From NCBI RefSeq assembly GCF_049532985.1, contig NZ_CP186693.1, positions 2,418,001-2,482,000 of the forward strand: a stretch of 64,000 nucleotides of DNA. Reading direction: 5' to 3'. Under the pieces are notes generated by a model. It was given only the letters and a program-made list of their open reading frames with translations. It made no database searches and was not told the origin of the DNA. Position numbers and translations under genes: made by a program. Below are positions 49,751 through 57,539 of this stretch, in pieces (the stretch's first letter is position 1; the number at the start of each line of letters is the position of its first letter). The DNA comes from Promicromonospora sp049532985. Its GTDB lineage: Bacteria; Actinomycetota; Actinomycetes; Actinomycetales; Cellulomonadaceae.

Positions 49751-50602
49751 TCACGGGGTCGCAGGTGGCCGCCCGATGCTTCTCGCGGCCTCCATGAGGG
49801 CACGAACGGCCTCGCGACGGTCCCCCGGCCTCGTTCCGATGACGATCGAGCTCGGTCCTGCGTCGGGGACCGGGACGCAGGCCGTGCCCTGGGGAACCAG
49901 CGTCACGAGCGACCGAGGGAGAACCGCGACCGCGCGGCCGAGCCGCACCAGCGGGACCAGCTCCGCGACGTCCGCGATCTCAGGGCCGTGCGCGCGTTGG
50001 CCGGGCTGCCCACGCCAGCGCGGGAAGGTCTCGCCCTCCAGGTCCGCACGGCTGATGCTCGACGACGCCGCCAGCGGATGGTCGGCCGGGAGCACCGCCA
50101 CACGGCCCTCGACGTGGAGCTCGATGGTCGTGAGGCCGAGGGTGTCCTCGAAAGGTGCGTACAGCAGTGCGGCATCCACGATCCCGTCGCGCACGAGTGC
50201 CGCCCGCTCCGGTCCGGGATGGAACATGACGTCGACCTGCCGCGCCTTCGGGTAGTCGGCGTAGGCCCCGAGCAGGACGGAGAGCAGGCCCGCATCGCCG
50301 CCGGGCTTGAGCGCCAGGCGCAGCGGGCTGGACTCCTCTGCCTGTCGCGCGGCACGAGCGGCGGCCGCGACGGCGTTCAGCGCGGGCCGACCATGATCGA
50401 GCAGCGCCTCTCCCGCCGCGGTGAGCGCGACGCTCCTGCTGGTGCGGGCGAAGAGCTGAACGCCGAGGCGTTCCTCCACGCGCCGAACGGCCTTCGACAA
50501 GGCCGGCTGGGCGATGCGGAGCCGCTCGGCGGCGCGGCCGAAGTGGAGCTCCTCGGCAACGGCGACGAAGTACCTGAGCTCGCGCACCTCCAAGAGATCC
50601 AT
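49751..50602 (-). CDS. LysR-family transcriptional regulator
   Basis: The 283-residue protein has the LysR winged helix at the N-terminus (ELRYFVAVAEELHFGRAAER, RIAQPALSKAVRRVEERLG) and a periplasmic-binding-like effector domain (LRLALKPGGDAGLLSVLLGA, VAVLPADHPLAASSSISRAD). It diverges from the small Dabb-like/membrane gene pair across 69 bases that hold a TGGATCCA palindrome, the likely binding region. Effector and regulon beyond these genes are unknown. Confidence 0.9.
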   Translation of the reverse strand: MDLLEVRELRYFVAVAEELHFGRAAERLRIAQPALSKAVRRVEERLGVQLFARTSRSVALTAAGEALLDHGRPALNAVAAAARAARQAEESSPLRLALKPGGDAGLLSVLLGAYADYPKARQVDVMFHPGPERAALVRDGIVDAALLYAPFEDTLGLTTIELHVEGRVAVLPADHPLAASSSISRADLEGETFPRWRGQPGQRAHGPEIADVAELVPLVRLGRAVAVLPRSLVTLVPQGTACVPVPDAGPSSIVIGTRPGDRREAVRALMEAARSIGRPPATP

Positions 50603-50671
50603 TCCTTGACGTTATCAGTTGGATCCATCAGGTATTGGACGGCGCTGCCTCTCGATGGCTTCACTGGACGC

Positions 50672-50989
50672 ATGATCACACACACCATGCTCGTATCCTT
50701 CGACGACCCGATCTCCGACATCGACCTGGATCAGTTCCTCGGAGATATCGAGATCTCGATGCGAGACACGGGCGCGGTCCGCAGCTTCTCCGCACACCGG
50801 CACGTTCCGGTCGCGGGCGAGGATGCGATCCCGGCGTTCGTGGCGACCGCGGTCCTGCACTTCGGCGTCGACGACCGGGACGGGCTCGCGGCACTGTTCG
50901 CCGCACCGGGCGCCGTCGACGTCATCCATACGTGGAAGACGAGCCACCCGTATCGCGTGGCATGGGTGAACTACGAGGCGGGAAAGTGA
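50672..50989 (+). CDS. Small Dabb/antibiotic-monooxygenase-like alpha-beta protein
   Basis: The 105-residue protein starts ITHTMLVSFDDPISDIDLDQ and has FVATAVLHFGVDDRDGLAAL and VIHTWKTSHPYRVAWVNYEA. The order (strand, helix, strand, strand, helix, strand) suggests a ferredoxin-like dimeric alpha-beta barrel of the Dabb/ABM type. Such proteins can be cofactor-free monooxygenases or decoration enzymes. It is divergent from LysR and overlaps the next gene by GTGA. The family call is from overall pattern only. Confidence 0.55.
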   Translation: MITHTMLVSFDDPISDIDLDQFLGDIEISMRDTGAVRSFSAHRHVPVAGEDAIPAFVATAVLHFGVDDRDGLAALFAAPGAVDVIHTWKTSHPYRVAWVNYEAGK

Positions 50990-51252
50990 CGACGACTGCG
51001 GATCGCGGGCGCGAACCGTCCCTGCCCGGCCGGGCGGCGCAGCCTCAGCGCTACAAGATGGCAGTGATCAACTGGCTCGCGGCCTATCCGCTGATCACGC
51101 TCCTCCTGTCGGTCGGCGCCCCGCTGATCCAGCGTGTCCCGATTTTCGTGACGACGCTGGTGCTCTCCGTCACGCTGGTATGCCTGATGACCTTCGTGGT
51201 CATGCCGATGATGACGAGACTCTTCGCCGGATGGCTCCGCGGAACTAGGTGA
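50986..51252 (+). CDS. Two-helix membrane protein resembling the C-terminal tail of membrane ABM monooxygenases
   Basis: The 88-residue protein carries the segment QRYKMAVINWLAAYPLITLL and continues with VFVMPMMTRLF-like ends (FVVMPMMTRLFAGWLRGTR). KMAxxxWLAxYPLIT followed by VMP is the usual membrane anchor of bacterial antibiotic-biosynthesis monooxygenase proteins. Here it is a separate gene, GTGA-coupled to the Dabb-like gene before it, as if domain and anchor were split into two proteins. GGCGGGAAA precedes the start. Two helices lie at about residues 27-46 and 52-75. Confidence 0.7.
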   Translation: MTTTADRGREPSLPGRAAQPQRYKMAVINWLAAYPLITLLLSVGAPLIQRVPIFVTTLVLSVTLVCLMTFVVMPMMTRLFAGWLRGTR

Positions 51253-51257
51253 CGGCT

Positions 51258-51298
51258 GTGTCGTCGTCGGGCCCTCGTGAATCAGTGTCCGACGACAC
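51258..51298. terminator. Hairpin between convergent genes
   Basis: GTGTCGTCG and CGACGACAC (51258-51266/51290-51298) form a 9-bp stem with a 23-base loop, six bases after one stop and 20 before the convergent HNH-gene stop. The long loop makes it a weaker candidate than the other terminators. Confidence 0.45.
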
Positions 51299-51317
51299 GC
51301 ACCCATGGGAGCGAGCG

Positions 51318-53252
51318 CTAGCTGTACCGGTGTGCCCAGAAGACGTCCGGCAGGCGGCCACGCGCTCGCCGCCGCCGGGCGGAGCGCTGTCGCGAGCTTG
51401 AATCCGGACCCCGGCTCGTGGCGGGTCGGTAGGGAATCGCGTCGTGGTGGTGGGTGGTGTGGCAGCCGATGGTGTAGCGGCTGCGTGGGGTGCGTCCGGG
51501 GGGTGGGCCGGTCATGCCGACCGCTGGTGTCCATTTCGGGGCAGGGGTGCGATCGCGAGCCATGGCGGGGTTCTGGGCGTGGCCGGTCGACCCGGCTTTG
51601 GGCGGGTTCTGGGCGTGGCCGGTCTGCCTCGGGTCGGCCTGCCTCTGGTCGGCCTGCCTCGGGTCGGCCTGCCTCGGGTCGGTCTGTGGCTGGTCGGTCC
51701 CGGTGGATCGCGACGCGTCGCTGTCTGCGGGCGCGCCAGAGTCACGCGTCCGACCTGTGTTCCGTTCGCGGTCTCGTTCGGTGTCGTGGATCCTGGCCGG
51801 CATCCCGCCCCGGTCGGCGCGCAGGGGTGTCGGTGGCATGGGTGCTACCGAGAGGTGCGTGTGTCCGGTCGGGGTCCTGGTCTCTACCGCGTGGCGTCCC
51901 TCGTGCTGGGTGGTCTTCTGTACCCAGCCGGGTGCCTGCTTGGCATGATTGCACCGGGCGCACAGGCCTTGCCCGTTGTCCAGGCTGGTAGGGCCGCCCT
52001 GGGCGTGGGGGGTGATGTGGTCCAGGTGCCGGATCGGTGCGTCACACCACGCCGTGGCACAGATCCCCTGCCCCCGGGCGCGTAGCAAGCCCGCCAGGCC
52101 TGGTGGGTGGAACCGGGAGGTGGACGTCGCAGCCAGCAGACGACCGGGCGGGTCGACGTAGATGCTCCGCAACCACGCGGCGTCGGTGTCGATCGCGTGC
52201 GCGACCAGGTTCCGGGCCACCGGCGCCGGGACCACACCCCCACCCACCGGAACACCCTCGACCACCACACCAGGCTGAGTACCACCAGCCAGCAGGGTCT
52301 CATCGGAGACCAGGAGGTTGATCGCCACCGGCACATCCGCGGCCTGCCCGGGCTCACGCCCGGTGACACGCTCGATCAGAGTGTCGGCCATGATCTGACC
52401 GGTCCCCCTCTCGTCCCCACCCGCCTTCGTGGCCTCGGCGTGGTGCTTGAGCTGGGCGTAGGCCTGTACTCCCTGCCCCATCGGCACCAGGGCGGTCAGG
52501 TACACCATCAGGTCCGGGGCAGGACGGATCGAGACCCGCCGCTGCGAGACGGCCCTCGCGTTGCGGTTCACGCACGCGTGCACATCCAGGCTCGCGGCAA
52601 GCTCCTTGACCCGGGCCACCAACCGCCGCGTCCCCATCCGTACCAAAGCATCCAGGTGCGCGGGGCCGCAGACCTGCTCGTCGATCAGAGCACGATGCTC
52701 CACCGACAGGTGCGACGTCTCCCGCACCAACAACGTGGCCCGCCACTGCGAGAGCACCCCCGTCTGCAACGCCGCGAACGTGTACGGCATCTGCGTCACC
52801 CACACCCGCGAGGTGCCAAGGAACCCGGCACCGGCGTGCGGGGACACCCGTAGCGCGGCACCCACCTGGCACGGCACACCACGACCCTGACGCTCCACCC
52901 GAACACCCTGTGCGGCCTCCTCAGCCCTGGTGGCCTCGTCCAGGGCGACCACCAGGCGGGCCTGCGTCGCGGTCACCGCAGCCTTCACCGCCTCCAACTC
53001 ACCCAGTAGATCCACCCACTGCGCCTGGACCTCCCGCGAGACCAGACCCGACCCGGACATGTCAGCAGCACCGGGCAGAATCATCCCCGCCAGCGCCTCC
53101 CGCACCACCCGCACATCAGCCACAGTGCCGACGCCACCAAGCACGCGCTCTCCGGGTCCCCCCGCACCACCATCAGGCAGCACATCCTCGGGCAGCACCG
53201 ACCCGACAGGCTGCCCGCCCGCCAGTCCCCGCACCTCACCCGATCGCGTCAT
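51318..53252 (-). CDS. DUF222 / HNH endonuclease domain protein with repetitive C-terminus
   Basis: The 644-residue protein has a helical DUF222 domain at residues about 60-320 and an HNH nuclease motif (WCDAPIRHLDHITPHAQGG, then LDNGQGLCARCNHAKQAPGW) near residue 430. It then has a 190-residue low-complexity tail rich in Gln, Asp, Pro, Arg and His with (QADPR)n repeats. This family (including the mycobacterial 13E12-type proteins) occurs in many copies in actinobacteria and its role is unclear; a link to mobile DNA is suspected. AGGATG precedes the ATG. Confidence 0.85.
   Translation of the reverse strand: MTRSGEVRGLAGGQPVGSVLPEDVLPDGGAGGPGERVLGGVGTVADVRVVREALAGMILPGAADMSGSGLVSREVQAQWVDLLGELEAVKAAVTATQARLVVALDEATRAEEAAQGVRVERQGRGVPCQVGAALRVSPHAGAGFLGTSRVWVTQMPYTFAALQTGVLSQWRATLLVRETSHLSVEHRALIDEQVCGPAHLDALVRMGTRRLVARVKELAASLDVHACVNRNARAVSQRRVSIRPAPDLMVYLTALVPMGQGVQAYAQLKHHAEATKAGGDERGTGQIMADTLIERVTGREPGQAADVPVAINLLVSDETLLAGGTQPGVVVEGVPVGGGVVPAPVARNLVAHAIDTDAAWLRSIYVDPPGRLLAATSTSRFHPPGLAGLLRARGQGICATAWCDAPIRHLDHITPHAQGGPTSLDNGQGLCARCNHAKQAPGWVQKTTQHEGRHAVETRTPTGHTHLSVAPMPPTPLRADRGGMPARIHDTERDRERNTGRTRDSGAPADSDASRSTGTDQPQTDPRQADPRQADQRQADPRQTGHAQNPPKAGSTGHAQNPAMARDRTPAPKWTPAVGMTGPPPGRTPRSRYTIGCHTTHHHDAIPYRPATSRGPDSSSRQRSARRRRARGRLPDVFWAHRYS
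51565..51697 (-). repeat. Tandem repeats inside the HNH protein tail
   Basis: Two copies of a repeat around TTCTGGGCGTGGCCGGTC (51565-51623) are followed by about five 15-bp units of the type GGTCGGCCTGCCTCG (51621-51697). Both keep the reading frame, so they vary the length of the disordered QADPR-type tail without frameshift. Confidence 0.8.
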
Positions 53253-53415
53253 ACCATCATCCTATGGCACACCTGTTCGATGCGCTCGACGAAGATGCCC
53301 GCCTGTGGACAAGCCACGAACGACCACTCACCACCCCTCGGCGCCACACCAAGAGCGCAACGACAGGGCAGCACCCCACCCACCCGAGCAAGCCACCACC
53401 CGCACCCGCAGCCCC

Positions 53416-54024
53416 TCAGCCCTCCGGCTCCACGACACAGGAACGGACCCGGTCCAGCGCAGCGCCCATCGCCGCCCGCATCGGCTCGGCGGTGCCGAGA
53501 ACCTGCGCCAGCAGGGAGCCGCCCTGCAGCGCCGCGAGGAGCGCGAGGGCCAGGTCGTCCAGGTCGGCGTCAGGCCGGAGCGTGCCACGGTCGCGCATGG
53601 CGCGCAGTGCATCGAGCAGGGCCACCCGCCAGCGCTCGTACCCCGCGCGGATCTCGGCGCGCGACGCCGCGTCCCCGGCACACAGCTCGGCCGCCAGCGT
53701 GCTGAGATCGCAGCGACCGCCGACCACTCCCTGCCGGGCCACCGCGGCGTCGGCCCAGGCCTCGAGCGCCTCCATGCTGTCGAGCACACCTGGTGCACCA
53801 GGTCCGACGGCGGCCTGGCGTGCGATGACCGCCCCGATCAGCGCCTGCTTGGTGGCGAAGTAGTGGTAGAGCTGCGACCCGCTGACGCCGGCGGCATGGC
53901 GCACCTGATCGGTGCTCGTCCCGGCGACACCGTGCGCCGCGATCAGGCCCGTCGCGGCATCCAGGATCCGAGTGCGGGTCGCCTCGCCCTTCGGCGTCAG
54001 ACGCCGCACGATCCGCTCCACCAT
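53416..54024 (-). CDS. TetR-family transcriptional regulator
   Basis: The 202-residue protein has a TetR helix-turn-helix (EATRTRILDAATGLIAAHGV, STDQVRHAAGVSGSQLYHYF) and a C-terminal domain of the TetR_C_6/AcrR type (CDLSTLAAELCAGDAASRAE). Sixteen bases upstream of its ATG lies a perfect 20-bp palindrome, the expected operator. It diverges from the small Cys-rich protein gene, so both may be controlled together. The region from 53253 to 53415 holds no gene beyond shadows. Confidence 0.88.
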   Translation of the reverse strand: MVERIVRRLTPKGEATRTRILDAATGLIAAHGVAGTSTDQVRHAAGVSGSQLYHYFATKQALIGAVIARQAAVGPGAPGVLDSMEALEAWADAAVARQGVVGGRCDLSTLAAELCAGDAASRAEIRAGYERWRVALLDALRAMRDRGTLRPDADLDDLALALLAALQGGSLLAQVLGTAEPMRAAMGAALDRVRSCVVEPEG

Positions 54025-54040
54025 GAGCCGACCCTAGCAG

Positions 54041-54060
54041 TCTGGGTCACGTGACCCAGA
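54041..54060. promoter_or_regulatory. Perfect 20-bp palindromic TetR operator
   Basis: TCTGGGTCAC followed by its exact reverse complement. It lies 16 bases upstream of the TetR start and 135 bases before the Cys-rich gene. Symmetry without a spacer fits a TetR dimer or a pair of dimers. Confidence 0.8.
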
Positions 54061-54195
54061 AAACGGGCAATCAGCACTCAGTGTGGTCGGAGTCATGGCA
54101 GATCTTGACGTTCCATAGAGCGATGCCGGACCCTCGAAGGAGACGGGGCACCTGCCCCGTCCAGCCCGTTCCCGTTCCACGCAAAGGAGATGGCA

Positions 54196-54417
54196 ATGAG
54201 CGACAACCCCGAGCTCGTCCACGTGGCGACCTTCTGCGGCAAGTGCGACTGCGGCTGCCCGGAGCTCTTCGTCGACCCGACGGCCGACCCCCTGAAGCAG
54301 ATCGTGATCACCGACGACTTCGGCCAGCGCATCCAGATGAGCCACGACCAGCTCGCCGACCTCGTGGAGCAGGCCCGCAGCGGCGCCCTGGACGCCGCGG
54401 CCCTCCAGCCCGCCTGA
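54196..54417 (+). CDS. Small Cys-rich, probably metal-binding protein
   Basis: The 73-residue protein has a tight cysteine cluster FCGKCDCGCPELFVDP at residues about 13-28, then an ITDDFGQRIQMSHDQLADLV region and an Ala-rich end. Four cysteines (C-x2-C-x-C-x-C) in ten residues suggest zinc or copper binding. I recall related small proteins in other actinobacteria but no established function. AAAGGAG lies six bases before ATG 54196 and only just before an in-frame ATG at 54190, so 54196 is chosen. It is divergent from TetR and upstream of the convergent copper operon. Confidence 0.65.
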   Translation: MSDNPELVHVATFCGKCDCGCPELFVDPTADPLKQIVITDDFGQRIQMSHDQLADLVEQARSGALDAAALQPA

Positions 54418-54447
54418 CCGGCGCCGGAAACCCACGGCCGGAACCCG

Positions 54448-55005
54448 TCACCCGGTGAGCATGAGCACGCACATCACCACCGTCCCGCCGCTCATCAGGG
54501 CACCCGCAAGGTGGTCGGCACCGCCGCGCTCCCGTCCGGCACCATGGACCAGGAGCACGACGGTGCCGACCACGAGGGCAACGACCAGGGCAGCGCCCCA
54601 GGCCGCGGCCCCGTCCGTGACGGTGGGGTGCGGACCGTGCGCCGCGTGGTGCGCCGCGGGCCCACGGCCCATCACCGCCACGGCCCACACCATCGCCAGC
54701 ATCATCACGGCGTGCACCGCCAGCGCCCCCGCGTCGGCCCCGCGGCCGGGTTCGAGGGCGCGCCACGCGGCGAGCGCCGCGAAGAACCCCGCCCCCAGCG
54801 CGAAGAAGGCGACCTGCGGGAGCACCGGGAGCGCGACCCACCACGGCCACATCATGGCCACCATGACGAGGCTCATGCCCAGGTGGAGCAGGTGCTCCGC
54901 GACGGCGAGCGGCAGCCGGGCGGCGGCCAGCCACCACAGGGAGCGGACGCCGAGCCCGCCGAACACCGCGGTCATCGCCCACTGCGCCACCGGCTCTGCC
55001 GTCAT
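54448..55005 (-). CDS. DUF5134 membrane protein at the end of the copper operon
   Basis: The 185-residue protein has about five hydrophobic segments, with ARLPLAVAEHLLHLGMSLVM, HAVMMLAMVWAVAVMG followed by HHAAHGPHP, and GALMSGGTVVMCVLML at the end. Several His and Met residues lie in or next to helices, in keeping with copper handling. DUF5134 proteins commonly occur beside CopC/PCuAC genes in actinobacteria. GGGGGAG precedes ATG 55005, which decides the start over one at 55017. It would sit in the cytoplasmic membrane. Confidence 0.75.
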   Translation of the reverse strand: MTAEPVAQWAMTAVFGGLGVRSLWWLAAARLPLAVAEHLLHLGMSLVMVAMMWPWWVALPVLPQVAFFALGAGFFAALAAWRALEPGRGADAGALAVHAVMMLAMVWAVAVMGRGPAAHHAAHGPHPTVTDGAAAWGAALVVALVVGTVVLLVHGAGRERGGADHLAGALMSGGTVVMCVLMLTG

Positions 55006-55032
55006 CCGCTCCCCCACCCCTCGCCCACGGAC

Positions 55033-56259
55033 TCACGTGAGGAGAGTGTCACCGACGAAGCCCCCCTCGGCACACCCCGGCGGTACGGCGAAGACCGCCG
55101 AACCGATCGGGACGGTCCACTCGTTGAGCAGGTCGAGCTGGTCCAGACGCCGCTGGATCGGCGTGAACTGCCGGTCGACGTCCGCCTGGAAGGACACGAA
55201 GATCAGCCCGGACCGGGAGACCGAGCCACCCGCCGGGCGCTCGTCGTAGTTGTAGGCGCGCCGGAAGATCCGCTCGGCCGGGTCCTCGCTCCGTGCCCGC
55301 CGCAGGTGGGAGAACTCCGCGATGACCGGGAACCCGATGGCGGTGGTCGCCTCGAGGTCGGGTTCGTCGAGCTCGTCGGTACCCGTCAGCGGCGCGCCGT
55401 TGGACAGGTACCGCCCCACGGACTGCTCGCGGCCGCCCCGGTCGAGCCGGTCCCACGTGTCGAGGTCCATCCCGATCCGGCGGACGACCATGCTCGTCCC
55501 GCCCGACAGCCACCCGTCGGTGCTCCACACGATCTGGTCGAAGTCCGCCGTCCCCGGAACCGGGTTGGACGTCCCGTCGACCTGGCCGAACAGGTTCCGC
55601 ATCGTGGTGCCGGGCCGGACGCTGCCGTAGGCGCGCCGGAACCCCTGCTGGCTCCAGCGCACCGACGCGAAGCTCCGGGCGTCCTTGAGCAGCATGCGGG
55701 CCGCGTGCGCCACGGTGAGCGCGTCGTCCGCGGCGATCTGGAGCAGCAGGTCGCCGTCGCTGAACTCCGGCAGCAGCCGGTCGACGGCGAACGGCGGCAG
55801 CGCCCGCAGCCACTCCGGGGAGCGTCCTCGGGCGCGAGCCACGAACCGTGGCCCGAACCCGAACGTCACCGTCAGCCGTGCAGGGGCCACGGCCAGCTCC
55901 GGCTCGGAGTCGGCCAGGGCGGGTTCGCCCCGGGTCAGCCGGGCGGCGTCGTCGGAGAGGATCCGCATCAGGCGCGTCAGGTCGTCACGGCCGGTGTCGT
56001 CCAGGAGGTCGAGGGCGAGGAAGAGGCCGTGCGCCTGGGCGTCGGTGCCGATGCCCGCCTGGTGCGTCCCGTGGAAGGGGACGGTCCGGTCGCCGTTCAG
56101 GCCGGCCGCCTCGGCGGGCCCCTCGGTCGTGCTGTTCAGGGCGAGGTCCGCACCGATGGCCGTGGCCGCGCCGACGCCGGCGACAGCTCCTCCGAGGAGG
56201 AACTGCCGCCGGGTCGACCCGGTCCGGCCGGTGCGCGCGCCCGTTCCGGGCCGCGGCAT
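55033..56259 (-). CDS. Tat-exported Dyp-type haem peroxidase (EfeB/DyP class)
   Basis: The 408-residue protein has a twin-arginine signal (GSTRRQFLLGGAVAGVGAAT), then a Dyp domain with FGQVDGTSNPVPG (the GxxDG motif with catalytic Asp), EFSHLRRA (proximal haem His) and SGLIFVSFQADVDRQFTPIQ. It would be exported folded with haem and act outside the membrane as peroxidase or deferrochelatase. In copper clusters Dyp proteins often accompany PCuAC and CopC. The ATG overlaps the preceding stop by one base (TGATG). Confidence 0.9.
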   Translation of the reverse strand: MPRPGTGARTGRTGSTRRQFLLGGAVAGVGAATAIGADLALNSTTEGPAEAAGLNGDRTVPFHGTHQAGIGTDAQAHGLFLALDLLDDTGRDDLTRLMRILSDDAARLTRGEPALADSEPELAVAPARLTVTFGFGPRFVARARGRSPEWLRALPPFAVDRLLPEFSDGDLLLQIAADDALTVAHAARMLLKDARSFASVRWSQQGFRRAYGSVRPGTTMRNLFGQVDGTSNPVPGTADFDQIVWSTDGWLSGGTSMVVRRIGMDLDTWDRLDRGGREQSVGRYLSNGAPLTGTDELDEPDLEATTAIGFPVIAEFSHLRRARSEDPAERIFRRAYNYDERPAGGSVSRSGLIFVSFQADVDRQFTPIQRRLDQLDLLNEWTVPIGSAVFAVPPGCAEGGFVGDTLLT

Positions 56260-56852
56260 CAGCCGTCCATGTCCATGCTGCCGTCCGTGCCGCTGTCCGT
56301 GCCGCCGTCTTCCCCGCCCACGTAGTTCTCGTTCGCACCCGAGTAGTCCTTGACGGGTGCCGTGAACTCGTAGGTGGAGTCGTCGGAGAAGGCCAGCGTG
56401 AACGCCACCTCGTCGCCGGCCCGCAGCGGGCCCGCGAGGTCCATCAGCATGATGTGGCTCCCGCCCGGCGCCAGGTCGAGCGTGCCGCCCGCGGGGATCA
56501 CGAAGCCGCCCTCGACCTCGCGCATGACCATCTCCCCGGCCTCGCCCTCCACGGTCTCGTGGAGCTCCAGGGCGGACGACGCCTCGGTGGTCGCCGAGAC
56601 CACCGTGACGTCCTGGGAGCCGTTGTTGCTGAGCTGCCCGAAGGCCGCGGACATGCCGGAACCGGCGGCCTTGACCCAGCCGTCGGCGAGGGTCACGCTC
56701 TGCCCGGCGGGCGCCGCGACGTCCTCGGGCGCGGCGTCGGCAGCGGTTCCGCAGCCCGCGAGGGCGAGCGTCGCCGCCACGAGGAGCGCACCCATCCGGG
56801 CGCTGGTCGTGCTCCGGCGGATGGTCGGCCGGTTGATCAGAAGGTTGTGCAC
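56259..56852 (-). CDS. PCuAC-family copper chaperone lipoprotein
   Basis: The 197-residue protein has a lipoprotein signal ending LALAGCGTAA. The PCuAC copper site follows: a His in ALELHETV, a Met in MVMREV, and a His-x-Met pair in GGSHIMLMDL, in the family order. An acidic, Met-rich tail (SMDMDG) may bind more copper. PCuAC proteins deliver Cu(I) to cytochrome oxidase outside the membrane. AGAGG lies before GTG 56852. It is downstream of copC in the operon. Confidence 0.9.
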   Translation of the reverse strand: MHNLLINRPTIRRSTTSARMGALLVAATLALAGCGTAADAAPEDVAAPAGQSVTLADGWVKAAGSGMSAAFGQLSNNGSQDVTVVSATTEASSALELHETVEGEAGEMVMREVEGGFVIPAGGTLDLAPGGSHIMLMDLAGPLRAGDEVAFTLAFSDDSTYEFTAPVKDYSGANENYVGGEDGGTDSGTDGSMDMDG

Positions 56853-56863
56853 AGGAGTACCTC

Positions 56864-57481
56864 TCACGCTGTTCCCGACGCGTCGGGTTCGTCCCCGGCG
56901 TCGTCGGCGCCGGCCGCGTGACCGCGGCGGCGGAGAAACTGGACGAGTGCGAGCAGCGCCACCGCGACGGCGGCACCGCCCGCGCCGACGAGGACGACCC
57001 GCCAGGGCCCCTCGTCGTCCTGCGCGACCTGATCCTGCGTACTGCCCTGCGCGTCGCTCCCCGGGCCGGCCGACGGGTCGGCCGCGGGCGACGAGCCGGC
57101 CAGCGGCTCGCCGTCGCCCACCGAGAACGGCACGACGCCCGAGATGGGGTGCCCGTCCGAGGACACGACCCGCCACCGGATCTCGTAGCCGGCCTCCGGC
57201 ATGCCCTCGTCGAGCACCGCCGAGACCGTGGGGCCGTCGATCGTGGGGGCCGCCGACACCCAGTCGGTGCCGTCGCCGTCGGACACGACGACGGCGGCAC
57301 CCATGTCCAGCACGTCGGCCGAGAACGTCAGCGACACCGTGTCGGGTGCCCGGTCCAGGACCTGGTCGGACGCCGGATCGCTGGAGACCAGCTTGTCGTG
57401 GGCGGACGCCGGGGCGGCCGTCGCGAGCAGCGCGACGACAGCCCCCGTCAGCCCGGCCACGAGGGGACGGGTTCGGGGCAT
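56864..57481 (-). CDS. CopC-domain copper-binding protein with C-terminal membrane anchor
   Basis: The 205-residue protein has a Sec signal ending ATAAPASA and a mature N-terminal His (H28) that with His in SSDGHPISG forms the CopC Cu(II) site. The CopC beta-barrel covers residues 28-125 (HDKLVSSDPASDQ, FSADVLDMGAAVVV). A Ser/Pro/Asp linker and a C-terminal helix (VVLVGAGGAAVAVALLALVQ) anchor it. It binds copper outside the membrane and may pass it to PCuAC encoded next. ATG at 57481 fits the signal peptide. Confidence 0.9.
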   Translation of the reverse strand: MPRTRPLVAGLTGAVVALLATAAPASAHDKLVSSDPASDQVLDRAPDTVSLTFSADVLDMGAAVVVSDGDGTDWVSAAPTIDGPTVSAVLDEGMPEAGYEIRWRVVSSDGHPISGVVPFSVGDGEPLAGSSPAADPSAGPGSDAQGSTQDQVAQDDEGPWRVVLVGAGGAAVAVALLALVQFLRRRGHAAGADDAGDEPDASGTA

Positions 57482-57539
57482 GGCAAAGACCTCTCCTCCG
57501 ACGTCGCCGGGCGACGTCGGCACGCACAGGGAACTGGGA

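Noticed and set aside
51565..51697. Short regular repeats that could suggest a CRISPR array.
   Set aside because: Units are 15 and about 33 bp with no unique spacers and stay in frame within the HNH protein; no cas genes are present.
53263..53863. A plus-strand frame starting MAHLFDALDEDARLW between the HNH and TetR genes.
   Set aside because: The first 20 residues look plausible but the remainder is Pro/Ser/Arg text antisense to the TetR gene, and no ribosome-binding site is seen.
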